From: an uncultured Lachnospiraceae bacterium
GTDB lineage: Bacteria; Bacillota; Clostridia; Lachnospirales; Lachnospiraceae
Assembly: GCA_910588405.1 (NCBI GenBank)
Contig: CAJUPT010000024.1
Location: forward strand, 1-42,512
DNA: 42,512 bases
Direction: 5' to 3'
This document shows positions 32,785 to 40,720 of the stretch, piece by piece (position 1 is the first letter of the stretch; every line of letters starts with the position of its first letter). A program made the translations under genes and the position numbers. Below the pieces are notes generated by a model. It ran no database searches, had not been told where the DNA came from, and was given only the letters and a program-made list of their open reading frames with translations.

Positions 32785-33831
32785 ATGGGAAAAAAGGTAA
32801 AAATGTATCGGACAGTTGAGAAAATTCATCAAATTAAGAAAAAGAATATGTGTCGGAGAGTCCGTAATAAAAAGATGCAGCTGCGTTTGGCTGCGATTTT
32901 GATTATTTTTGCGGTCTGCGTTCCGACTGTTTTGTGTATAGGAATACCAGCGCTTCCGGTTATTGCGGCGGCTCAGACGACGGTGACGCTTACGGCTGAG
33001 GGAAATCAGGCGGAAGTGTCTCTTGTTCTGCCTTCGGAAAATCAGTCAGAGCGGCAGGCCTATAGCGGAATAAAAGCTTTACAGTTGGGGTTTCAGGTCA
33101 ATATTCTTCACGGCGAAGGGGAGAGCTATAACATGTCCTTTTTGTTCGATGAGGGGATTACCAGCAGTGTGAAGCAGTTCAGCTACCAGGAGGAAACGGG
33201 GCTTTTGCAGATTTACCTGTCAGGAGAACAGAATCTGTATGAAGGTGGCCGTATTACGCTGGGGAAAATTGTGGTGGAATCCAATGGCTCCGCCGACGTG
33301 ACAGCCGGTATCCGTGTGGCAGAGGACAGTCTGAAAACAGTGAATGACGCCTTTGACTTGCAGGAACAGTCCTTTCAGACATCGGAGATGGTACAGGTGA
33401 CGACCGAAATACAGCAGACAGTGAAGGATAGCGGTGTATATGGAGGGGCGGCTGTAAACAATACGGCAGTCCGAGCGGACGGACAAGGGGAAGCAAAAGA
33501 GACAGAGGCAGACAGTCCGCAGAATGAGGCAAATCAATCGGAGGGTGGCACTGCGGCAGCCCAAAACGGCAATGAAGAAAAATCGGTTAATGAGACCGCA
33601 CCGGCGTCTGGCGGCAGCGATGTATTGGAGCAGGAGCCGCTGCTTCGGCTGGTTGAGACAGAGAAGCGGAGCGGATTTTCTCCGAATCATTTTTCATTCC
33701 AAAGTTTTTTCGCGGACACAAAAGCCCGCATTGTGCTGGGCATTATGGCCGTTGCGGTGGCTGCGCTGATTTTGGGGACGATTATAAGGGCTGTTCATAA
33801 TCGGAAGAGGAAAAAGAAGACATGGTGGTAA
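32785..33831 (+). CDS. Membrane-anchored protein with a cohesin-like region
   Basis: A 348-residue protein. A basic N-terminus and a signal sequence (LRLAAILIIFAVCVPTVL) are followed by a beta-rich region (about residues 65-215): VTLTAEGNQAEVSLVLP, IKALQLGFQVNI, YNMSFLFDEGI, LLQIYLSG and GGRITLGKIVV. The order of strands and the closing G-x-I-x-L-x-K-I-V-V resemble cohesin modules. An acidic Glu/Asn/Ser-rich linker leads to a C-terminal membrane span (IVLGIMAVAVAALILGTII) and a Lys/Arg-rich tail. It follows the dockerin protein by 9 bases, so it may dock that protein to the membrane. The cohesin call is from fold pattern only; an unrelated beta-sandwich is possible. An internal Met near residue 31 could be the real start. 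Confidence 0.65.
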   Translation: MGKKVKMYRTVEKIHQIKKKNMCRRVRNKKMQLRLAAILIIFAVCVPTVLCIGIPALPVIAAAQTTVTLTAEGNQAEVSLVLPSENQSERQAYSGIKALQLGFQVNILHGEGESYNMSFLFDEGITSSVKQFSYQEETGLLQIYLSGEQNLYEGGRITLGKIVVESNGSADVTAGIRVAEDSLKTVNDAFDLQEQSFQTSEMVQVTTEIQQTVKDSGVYGGAAVNNTAVRADGQGEAKETEADSPQNEANQSEGGTAAAQNGNEEKSVNETAPASGGSDVLEQEPLLRLVETEKRSGFSPNHFSFQSFFADTKARIVLGIMAVAVAALILGTIIRAVHNRKRKKKTWW

Positions 33832-33860
33832 ATGGACAGGGGTCGCTGTAAAATAGATGA

Positions 33861-34067
33861 GTATTCTATGGAGCAGCGGTCCTGAGAGATAAAGATGAAT
33901 ATGCATTTCGTGATGGCGTAGCCTATAGCGCCACAGATGGCAATGGCAATATACTATCATTTATATTGGATGCCAATGCCGCAGGAATAGCCCTTACGGC
34001 GTCAAACGACAGTTTCAATACGATTGAGGGGCATTACACTCTTCAGGAAAGATATGAAGCGCCATAA
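33861..34067 (+). pseudogene. Coding remnant without a start
   Basis: An open segment of 68 codons reads VFYGAAVLRDKDEYAFRDG, then a DGNGNILSF block and IEGHYTLQERYEAP before TAA. It has no start codon or ribosome-binding site and is followed at once by another remnant. I do not recognise the family. Confidence 0.4.
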
Positions 34068-34231
34068 TTTCATATAAAAATTTCCGGAATGATATTTCTT
34101 TTGAGGCGGAGGGACGGGTGATCGTTTTTGGGGAGCAGCAATCGGCCGTGAATCCGAACATGCCGTTGCGTTGCCTGATGTATGCCGGGAAAGCTTATGA
34201 ACAGCTGGTTGACGACGGCGCAAACCGATAA
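34067..34231 (+). pseudogene. Remnant of an Rpn/PD-(D/E)XK-type transposase-like protein
   Basis: The segment contains ISYKNFRNDISFEAEGRVIV, then FGEQQSAVNPNMPLRCLMYA and AYEQLVDD before a stop. The E-x-Q-S...NMPLR-x-L-x-Y pattern is typical of the Rpn/YhgA-like PD-(D/E)XK nuclease family. Only the middle of the protein remains. No start is present. Confidence 0.55.
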
Positions 34232-34308
34232 AAAAGCGATTGACGAGTGCATTCGGAACGGAATCATGACTATTGTTTTTCCTGCCAGGATAATTTTATA
34301 CGATGAAT

Positions 34309-34346
34309 ACACAGGCTGTTGTCACGCATATGGCAACAGCCTGTGT
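34309..34346. terminator. Bidirectional terminator-like hairpin
   Basis: ACACAGGCTGTTG and CAACAGCCTGTGT form a perfect 13-bp stem with a 12-base loop. It lies between the remnants and the 3' end of the minus-strand SpoIID-like gene and could serve both strands. The T-runs are short. Confidence 0.6.
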
Positions 34347-34455
34347 TGTTTATCTCAGCCCACACGTTAGGACTGTTTGTTTCAAATGTTTTAACATTTT
34401 TGACATAGTAAAACGATTCGCTCTAGAGTTTTTAATGGCCAAAACAGTTTGCCGC

Positions 34456-35715
34456 CTATATCTGTTCCGCTATTCTCGTAACAGCCACAAAAATCTGGGA
34501 AATTTTATACCATGTCCGGTAATCCACAACTCCGGTGACGGGAAGGCCGAACACAGACTGGAACTCTTCCACGGATCGCCGGGTATTCTCCCCGAAGATT
34601 CCGTCAGGCACCAGGGAAGGGATGGCGGTATATACGGCAGAGATGGCGTTTAACTGCTCCTGCATCTGCCGCACCTTCGGGCCGCTGGAACCGATGGTCA
34701 GCTCATAGCCGGGCCAGGAGGAAGGAATGCCGCTGATCTGCTCGGCGGAATTGATATACATATCGTCTCCATAGTAGTAGCGGATAATTTCTACCGGGCT
34801 GTATCCCTGTTCCCCCAGCGACTGGCTTCCCCACTGGGACATCCAGTCCGGACAGGTGATACGGCGCCCGTCGCAGTACTGTGTGAAGATCGGCTGTTTT
34901 ACATCCGGCCTGGAAAGATAGCTGCTGAAAATTTCATCGACGGCCAGGCTGATGCTTTCGAAAATATTCCGTCCGTAGACCCATTTCTGGTCATAGGCGG
35001 TGGAAGATGTGATGGTAAATTCGTATCCGCGGTTTCTGTACCATTCCGTATAAACCCTGTTCAGCGCAATGGACTGAATCGCCAGGATATTGGCCATGAT
35101 GGTATTTGGCGCCCAGGTGGCGTAGATTTCGCTGGATGCCACGTTTTTGATGTAATCGATATACGGGACATAGTAATTTGGCGCGGAGGAATCGGAGGGG
35201 ACGCCGTCATGGACGATGATGGTTTCCGGGACCACCACCCGGCTTAAAACGATTTCGCCGCTCTGATTGACGGGCTTGATCTCGTCCTCCGGGATTTTCT
35301 GTGGGTAATCGCCATATAAAGTATGGTCCGGGATATTGACATCTTCTTCCTGCATATCCGGTTCCGTGGGAATCAGCCGGGCTGGCTGTATGGACAACGA
35401 ATCAGGCAGTACTTCGGAGCCGGAGATCACCAGTGGTTCGAAGCCGGGCGCCCGGACCGTAATGGTATAATCGGCGTAGGGCTTTTGCTCCGAGGGCTCC
35501 AGGCTGTATTCCAGAGGCGGCGCGGAAAGATCGATGGTGTCGGTCTGTCCGGACAGGTCCGTGGAAACCTCCTCCAGAATGTCTTCAGGGTCTGCGCCGT
35601 AGGAGATGGATACGACGGCATTGGATACGGGATAATTGTTTGCAGCCGAGACTACGTTGACCCGGAGCTGTCCGGTTCCGGTAAGCTGTGCGGCAGACAA
35701 AGGGTGTTTTCTCAT
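34456..35715 (-). CDS. SpoIID-like protein with peptidoglycan-binding domain
   Basis: A 419-residue protein. An N-terminal part (about residues 14-130) has a transthyretin-like pattern, GQLRVNVVSAANNYPVSNAV and YTITVRAPGFEPLVI. The central part (about 180-330) resembles SpoIID/LytB: YIDYIKNVASSEIYATW, NILAIQSIALNRVYTEW and WGSQSLGEQGYSPVEI. The C-terminal domain (about 345-415) is PG_binding_1: SSGPKVRQMQEQLN and DGIFGENTRRSVEEFQ. SpoIID proteins remodel peptidoglycan during engulfment or bind it as amidase helpers. No classic signal peptide is seen, so it could act inside the forespore or mother cell, or leave by another route. AAGGACG precedes the ATG. A sporulation role is inferred. Confidence 0.82.
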   Translation of the reverse strand: MRKHPLSAAQLTGTGQLRVNVVSAANNYPVSNAVVSISYGADPEDILEEVSTDLSGQTDTIDLSAPPLEYSLEPSEQKPYADYTITVRAPGFEPLVISGSEVLPDSLSIQPARLIPTEPDMQEEDVNIPDHTLYGDYPQKIPEDEIKPVNQSGEIVLSRVVVPETIIVHDGVPSDSSAPNYYVPYIDYIKNVASSEIYATWAPNTIMANILAIQSIALNRVYTEWYRNRGYEFTITSSTAYDQKWVYGRNIFESISLAVDEIFSSYLSRPDVKQPIFTQYCDGRRITCPDWMSQWGSQSLGEQGYSPVEIIRYYYGDDMYINSAEQISGIPSSWPGYELTIGSSGPKVRQMQEQLNAISAVYTAIPSLVPDGIFGENTRRSVEEFQSVFGLPVTGVVDYRTWYKISQIFVAVTRIAEQI

Positions 35716-35774
35716 AGAAACGTCCTTTTGCGTTCAAATTACTTTAGTATATGCACAATTTTAGAATTCTGCGC

Positions 35775-35802
35775 TTGACTATTGTAAAAAAAGTGATATA
35801 CT
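35775..35802 (+). promoter_or_regulatory. Promoter of tRNA-Gly
   Basis: TTGACT and TATACT with a 16-base spacer, about 50 bases before the tRNA and divergent from the SpoIID-like gene. Confidence 0.7.
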
Positions 35803-35851
35803 ATAAAAAGCGGCAGAGAAATGCTGCTGTTTATGAATACAAGGTTATCTT

Positions 35852-35922
35852 GCGGATATGGTTCATCGGTAGAACGCCAGCTTCCCAAGCTGGAAAGGGG
35901 GGTTCGATTCCCCTTATCCGCT
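35852..35922 (+). tRNA. tRNA-Gly (anticodon CCC)
   Basis: The acceptor stem GCGGATA/TATCCGC pairs perfectly. The anticodon stem is CCAGC/GCTGG with loop TTCCCAA (anticodon CCC, reads GGG). The T arm is GGGGG-TTCGATT-CCCCT-like with normal pairing. No CCA is encoded and a T-run follows. Confidence 0.95.
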
Positions 35923-35936
35923 TTTTTTATTGCGCA

Positions 35937-36001
35937 AATCCGGCAAAATACACCCGCATCTAAAAGTATGTAAGCTTTGCGATGGCGCATTTTGCCGGAT
36001 T
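35937..36001. repeat. Palindromic repeat family 3, copy 2
   Basis: AATCCGGCAAAAT and ATTTTGCCGGATT form perfect 13-bp arms around a 39-base centre containing CTAAAAGTATG. It matches copy 1 at 26866 in arms and centre. It sits between tRNA-Gly and the 3' end of cbiK. Confidence 0.75.
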
Positions 36002-36047
36002 CACGCAGGGAAATTCTCTGACTGATTGATGCATTGGAATAGCTGTC

Positions 36048-36842
36048 TTAGCCTTCCATGGCGGCCTGCACATGCTTTAGATAGAGCTGACGAATACCCT
36101 CATATTCGCCCAGCCCTTTCAGATGACATTCCACCGAAAAGCCCGCCTGTTCAAACTGATATCGCCAGGAATCCGGGTCGTCGCCGGCCATATCGTTCAT
36201 GGCATGGTCGCCGGCCACTACCATGAAGGGAGCCAGATGGACCTTTTTTGGCTGGTAGGCTTTCACCTGCTTCATCAGGGATTCCATGCTGGGATAGGCT
36301 TCTACAGTGCCCAGAAAAATATTTTTATGTCCCATATCTTTGAATGTATAGTCTAAGGCTGCATATACGGAGTTGGCATAGTGGGTGGTACCGTGTCCCA
36401 TAAAGACCAGCACCTCATCCTCTGGCAGAGAAGAGAACTCTGCTAACAGCGCATTGATAGAATCAACATTATCCTGGGTTGAGGTGAGCAGCGGGTCTCC
36501 GAATTGAATGGAATCCATCTGGCTCTGATAAGCCAGCACATCCTCTTTCATCAAGTCATTTTCGATCCCGTTGATGATATGTGTGGGTTGTACGACCACT
36601 TCTTTGACTCCGTCGATCACCATTTGGGCCATGGCTTCGGTGACAGTGGGGATTTTCACGCCGTCCCGTTCCAGGACCTTTTTGATGATCATCTTACTGG
36701 TCCAGGCCCGGTAGAGTAGGTAGTCAGGGTAGGTCTTTCGGATACTCTCCTCGATCACATCGATGGTTTTTTCTCTTGTTTCGTTTACGCTTGTGCCAAA
36801 GCTTACGGCCAGTATGGCTTTTTTGCATGTCCCGTCTTTCAT
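36048..36842 (-). CDS. cbiK: Sirohydrochlorin cobaltochelatase, CbiK type
   Basis: CbiK inserts cobalt into sirohydrochlorin in the anaerobic (early cobalt) route to cobalamin. From the ATG at 36842, with GAGGAGG upstream, it has 264 residues, near the usual length. ILAVSFGTSVNETREKTI opens the first half. The metal-binding His residues are likely those in FMGHGTTHYAN and MVVAGDHAMNDMAGDDPDSW. A frame extension to 36911 lacks a ribosome-binding site. It is a lone minus-strand gene controlled by the cobalamin riboswitch just upstream; the rest of the cobalamin pathway is outside this window. It fits with the corrinoid-dependent MttB enzymes at 10-17 kb. Confidence 0.92.
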   Translation of the reverse strand: MKDGTCKKAILAVSFGTSVNETREKTIDVIEESIRKTYPDYLLYRAWTSKMIIKKVLERDGVKIPTVTEAMAQMVIDGVKEVVVQPTHIINGIENDLMKEDVLAYQSQMDSIQFGDPLLTSTQDNVDSINALLAEFSSLPEDEVLVFMGHGTTHYANSVYAALDYTFKDMGHKNIFLGTVEAYPSMESLMKQVKAYQPKKVHLAPFMVVAGDHAMNDMAGDDPDSWRYQFEQAGFSVECHLKGLGEYEGIRQLYLKHVQAAMEG

Positions 36843-36979
36843 GGCGGTTCCTCCTCGTATGTAGTGTGATGATAAAAAATTCGAAAAAAAAAGCTCATCC
36901 GCAAAAGGCATGAACTAAATGGGAACCAGAGATTCCTTTTACACATCGCCATCTTTCGTAACTAAGTGTATGATCATTT

Positions 36980-37140
36980 GAACTGGCGGGTATTCTGACT
37001 GAAAGCCGTTTTCTTTTTGAAGCCTGGCTTTTCACAGTGGCGTGACCGTTCGGGATTTACACCCGATTCCCACCGCAGCAGTTCTGTTTGGTTAACCGAA
37101 GTCCGGTATTACTGTCCGGGCTTTCGGGGAATTTCACTTG
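36980..37140 (-). ncRNA. Cobalamin riboswitch
   Basis: Read on the minus strand, the conserved cobalamin-aptamer blocks appear in order. They are GGTGGGAATCGGGTG, AAATCCCGAACGGTCACG, GCCACTGTG, and after a variable stem AGTCAGAATACCCGCC. A GGTTAACC-containing stem lies in the 5' half. The aptamer starts near the promoter at 37148 and ends about 140 bases before cbiK. Repression of the chelatase by cobalamin follows from the known class. Confidence 0.93.
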
Positions 37141-37147
37141 CGCTATT

Positions 37148-37176
37148 AGTGTATCATTCTTTGCCGGTTTTGTCAA
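37148..37176 (-). promoter_or_regulatory. Promoter of the riboswitch-cbiK transcript
   Basis: On the minus strand TTGACA (37176-37171) and TACACT (37153-37148) have a 17-base spacer, directly ahead of the riboswitch. Confidence 0.8.
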
Positions 37177-37257
37177 ATGGCTGTGTCTTTGGGTTTCAGC
37201 TGGGTTTAAGACTCTGGTTTAAGCCCATATTTGACCTGCGCGACGGAAATTGAGATA

Positions 37258-37286
37258 TTGACATACATGGGAATCGAAGGCATAAT
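37258..37286 (+). promoter_or_regulatory. Promoter of the zinc-finger protein gene
   Basis: TTGACA and CATAAT with a 17-base spacer, about 75 bases before the start. It probably also serves polA. Confidence 0.7.
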
Positions 37287-37360
37287 AGATTCTGTCAGGA
37301 TAACAGAAAACCGTCTGGCAAATAAGTATGTGCCAACGGACCAGAGAAGGAGGGATCGTC

Positions 37361-37696
37361 ATGGACTGCCGGGAGACCTGCGCGAAGCTGGAGGATTTTT
37401 TTCATAACCGTCTGCCGCTTGACGAGCTTGAGCCTTTTGTGGAGCATATATACGGTTGTGAGGCCTGTGAGGAAGAACTGAAAACCTATGTGATGATCGA
37501 TGTGGGGCTGGCACAGCTGGAGGACGACACGGACGGCGTGTACGATCCGGAGGGAGCCTATGATTCCCGTATGGACAGCGCGCTGAACCATATCGACGAG
37601 CATCTGGTATGGAAATCCTTTCGGTATGCCATGTCCACCATTGCCTTCTGGTTTGTGGTTCTGGCCTTCTTGTTGAAAATAAAGATTGGCTTTTAG
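37361..37696 (+). CDS. Zinc-finger membrane protein, anti-sigma-factor-like
   Basis: A 111-residue protein from the ATG at 37361, with AGGAGGG upstream. The N-terminal half has a putative zinc-finger of the anti-sigma type: MDCRETCAKLEDFFHNRLPL then PFVEHIYGCEACEEEL, giving a His-x3-Cys-x2-Cys cluster with earlier Cys residues. An acidic middle region and one C-terminal membrane span (YAMSTIAFWFVVLAFLLKI) follow. No sigma factor gene is next to it. It precedes polA by 55 bases and may share its promoter. The role is unknown; the anti-sigma label is from the zinc-finger plus membrane layout. Confidence 0.7.
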   Translation: MDCRETCAKLEDFFHNRLPLDELEPFVEHIYGCEACEEELKTYVMIDVGLAQLEDDTDGVYDPEGAYDSRMDSALNHIDEHLVWKSFRYAMSTIAFWFVVLAFLLKIKIGF

Positions 37697-37751
37697 GTTC
37701 TGTTTATGATCTGATTATAAAGAGATACGGCTTTGAAGGGAATAAAATAAT

Positions 37752-40520
37752 ATGAGTCAGAAAATTGTATTGATCGACGGTCACAGCATTCTAAGCAGAG
37801 CCTTTTACGGGGTTCCGGAGCTGACCAATTCGGAGGGAATCCATACCAATGCAGTATATGGATTTCTGAATATTATGTTTAAAATTTTGGATGAGGAAAC
37901 CCCGGATTATCTGGCGGTGGCTTTTGACGTGAAAGCCCCCACATTCCGGCATCAGATGTATGAGGCTTATAAAGGTACCAGAAAGCCGATGCCAAAAGAG
38001 CTGCTGGAGCAGGTTCCCTTAATTAAGGAAGTATTGACGGCCATGGAGATTCCGGTGATCGAATGTCCCGGCTATGAGGCTGACGACATTCTGGGCACGA
38101 TCGCGCGAAGCTGTGAGGCGCAGGATATCCGGGTAGCGCTGGTGTCCGGCGACAGGGATCTTTTACAGCTGGCCAGCGAGCTGGTCTGTGTGCGGATTCC
38201 CAAAACAAAACGGAATCAGACCGTGGTGGAGGATTACCACGCCGTGGATGTGAAGGCGGCTTATCAGGTTACGCCTGCGGAGTTTATTGATGTCAAGGCG
38301 CTGATGGGAGACGCCTCCGATAATATCCCCGGCGTGCCGGGAATCGGGGAGAAAACCGCGACAAACCTGATTGTAGCATATCAGAGCATTGAGAATGCCT
38401 ATGCCCATGTCGATGAGATCAAACCGGCCAGGGCGCAGAATGCTTTGCGGGAGCATTATGATATGGCGCAGATGAGCAAGACGCTGGCCACGATTAAAAC
38501 GGACTGCCCGCTGGATTTTGCGCTGGCCCATGCGAAGCTGGGCAATTTATATACAAAAGAAGCCTTTCAGTATATGAAGCGGCTGGAATTTAAGTCAATG
38601 CTCTCCCGTTTCTCCATGGAGGAACAGAGGGAGGAGAGTGAAAAGGGCCAAAGCTGTCGGGAAGTCACAGAGCTTTCTGAAGCGGAAAAACTGCTTTCAG
38701 GAATATTGGACAGGGCGAAAGCAGAAAAATGCGCTGCACTGGGATTGCAGATGATCCATGAGCAGGAGCAGCTTCTGGGGCTGGCCATCGCCTGTGAGGA
38801 GGATGCGGCGTATATTCCCTGCCAGGGTTTTGTGACGGAGGAATACCTGGGGGACTGGGCCTTTCGTATTCTTGAGACTGGCGTTACGGTTTATACGATA
38901 CAGCTGAAAGAACAGCTGGCCTTTATTGTGGAGTATCCGGGAAAACACACTGGTACCCAGGGTGATGGCGTGTTTAGTCAGGCTGTGAAAGATTCGGAAA
39001 ATCGTGTCAGTGCTCCGCTTTGTTGGAACGGTCACGGAGATTTGCCCAAGCAGTCGCAGGTTTGGGATTTAAGCATCGCCGCCTATCTGGTCAATCCGCT
39101 GAAGGATACCTATGATGCCGACGACCTGGCCAGGGATTACCGGGGGACCATGCTGCGCGCAAGAGCCGATCTGTTCGGGAAGCAGTCTCTCATTCAGGCG
39201 GCTAAAGAGCAGCATGAAGATTTTTTGACCTACGTGGGAGGTCTGTGCGTCACGGCGCTTAAGGCGGGGCCTCTGGCGCTGGCCCGTGTGGAAGAAATGG
39301 GAATGGGGACGCTGTACCGGCAGATCGAGATGCCTCTTGTGCAGGTACTGGCCCATATGCAGGCGGAAGGAGTAGCCGTAGAGAAAGAGGCTTTAAAGGA
39401 GTACGGAGATCATCTGGTATCCGGCATTCAGCAGCTGGAACAGAAAATATATGAGGGCTGCGGCGAAGTTTTCAACATCAATTCCCCGAAGCAGCTGGGC
39501 GTGATTCTGTTTGAAAAGCTTCATATGCCTTTTGGCAAAAAGACAAAGACCGGTTATTCCACCTCGGCGGATGTGCTGGAAAAGCTGCGCCCGGATTATC
39601 CGGTGGTAGGGCAGATTCTGGAATACCGGCAGCTGACCAAGTTAAAATCCACTTATGCGGACGGTCTGGCCGCTTTTATCCGGAAGGACGGCCGGATTCA
39701 CGGAAAATTCCATCAGACCATCACGGCCACGGGCCGGATCAGCAGCACGGAGCCTAATCTTCAGAATATCCCGATCCGCATGGAGCTTGGCCGGGCGATC
39801 CGTAAGGTGTTTGTGCCCAGAGAAGGGTTTGTGTTCGTGGATGCGGACTACTCTCAGATCGAGCTGCGGGTGCTGGCCCATATGTCCGGGGACGAGCGGC
39901 TGATCGAGGCCTACGGCATGGCTCAGGATATTCATGCCATCACGGCGTCTCAAGTGTTCCACACGCCTTTGGAGGAAGTGACGCCGCTGCAGAGACGGAA
40001 TGCGAAAGCGGTCAATTTTGGTATCGTATATGGCATCAGCGCCTTTGGGTTAAGCGAGGATTTAAGTATCAGCAGAAAAGAGGCTACGGAGTATATCGAC
40101 CGGTATTTTAAAACCTATCCGGGAGTAAAAGCGTTTTTGGACGGTCTGGTAAAACGGGCGAAGAAGGAGGGCAGCGCCGTCACCATGTTCGGCAGAGTCC
40201 GTCCGGTGCCGGAGCTTGACTCCAGCAATTTTATGCAGAGACAGTTTGGCGAGCGGGTGGCCATGAACTCCCCCATACAGGGACCTGCCGCCGATATTAT
40301 CAAGATTGCCATGATCCGGGTGGACGAGCGTCTGCGCCGCGAGGGGCTGAAATCCCGGCTGGTACTGCAGATTCATGATGAGCTGCTGGTGGAGGCTGCC
40401 CGGGACGAGGTGGAGCAGGTGTCCCGTATTATGCGCCAGGAAATGGAAGGGGCCGCAGAGCTTTCGGTGGCTCTGGAAGTGGATTTGCACACGGGGGAAA
40501 CATGGTTTGACGCGAAATAG
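37752..40520 (+). CDS. polA: DNA polymerase I
   Basis: PolA fills gaps and removes RNA primers. The 922-residue protein has an N-terminal 5' nuclease (about residues 1-290) with IDGHSILSRAFYGVP, AFDVKAPTFRH, GYEADDILGT and VPGIGEKTATNL. The middle region (about 300-500) is in the place of the 3'-5' exonuclease, but its D-x-E motif is not seen, so proofreading is probably absent, as in many Firmicutes. The polymerase domain carries motif A DYSQIELRVLAHMSGDERL, motif B RRNAKAVNFGIVYGISAFG and motif C LQIHDELLVEA. GAAGGGAA precedes the ATG. The coaE gene follows after 200 bases. Confidence 0.96.
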   Translation: MSQKIVLIDGHSILSRAFYGVPELTNSEGIHTNAVYGFLNIMFKILDEETPDYLAVAFDVKAPTFRHQMYEAYKGTRKPMPKELLEQVPLIKEVLTAMEIPVIECPGYEADDILGTIARSCEAQDIRVALVSGDRDLLQLASELVCVRIPKTKRNQTVVEDYHAVDVKAAYQVTPAEFIDVKALMGDASDNIPGVPGIGEKTATNLIVAYQSIENAYAHVDEIKPARAQNALREHYDMAQMSKTLATIKTDCPLDFALAHAKLGNLYTKEAFQYMKRLEFKSMLSRFSMEEQREESEKGQSCREVTELSEAEKLLSGILDRAKAEKCAALGLQMIHEQEQLLGLAIACEEDAAYIPCQGFVTEEYLGDWAFRILETGVTVYTIQLKEQLAFIVEYPGKHTGTQGDGVFSQAVKDSENRVSAPLCWNGHGDLPKQSQVWDLSIAAYLVNPLKDTYDADDLARDYRGTMLRARADLFGKQSLIQAAKEQHEDFLTYVGGLCVTALKAGPLALARVEEMGMGTLYRQIEMPLVQVLAHMQAEGVAVEKEALKEYGDHLVSGIQQLEQKIYEGCGEVFNINSPKQLGVILFEKLHMPFGKKTKTGYSTSADVLEKLRPDYPVVGQILEYRQLTKLKSTYADGLAAFIRKDGRIHGKFHQTITATGRISSTEPNLQNIPIRMELGRAIRKVFVPREGFVFVDADYSQIELRVLAHMSGDERLIEAYGMAQDIHAITASQVFHTPLEEVTPLQRRNAKAVNFGIVYGISAFGLSEDLSISRKEATEYIDRYFKTYPGVKAFLDGLVKRAKKEGSAVTMFGRVRPVPELDSSNFMQRQFGERVAMNSPIQGPAADIIKIAMIRVDERLRREGLKSRLVLQIHDELLVEAARDEVEQVSRIMRQEMEGAAELSVALEVDLHTGETWFDAK

Positions 40521-40550
40521 ATGGTATCCCTATTCTGAAGTATCAGGTAA

Positions 40551-40595
40551 GATGCGCCGTCACAAAACATACTTGAGGTATGTCAGCGGCGTATC
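40551..40595. repeat. Palindrome with the family 3-like core
   Basis: GATGCGCCG pairs with CGGCGTATC (one G-T pair) and inside it ACATAC pairs with GTATGT. The centre reads TACTTGAGGTATG, close to the centre TACTTAAAGGTATG of the repeat at 26866, while the arms differ. It lies between polA and coaE. Confidence 0.5.
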
Positions 40596-40720
40596 CTGCA
40601 TGATGATTTTAGTTGGCTAAATATGCGAAATCGTATGATTTATGGGAGAATATGTTTGCAGTTTTACAAGATAAATACACTGCGCATAACGGGCAATGAC
40701 ACGGAAAGGATAAGCAAAAA

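Noticed and set aside
34067..34231. Functional transposase
   Set aside because: Only an internal fragment of an Rpn-type protein remains, without start or end, and no terminal inverted repeats were found around it.
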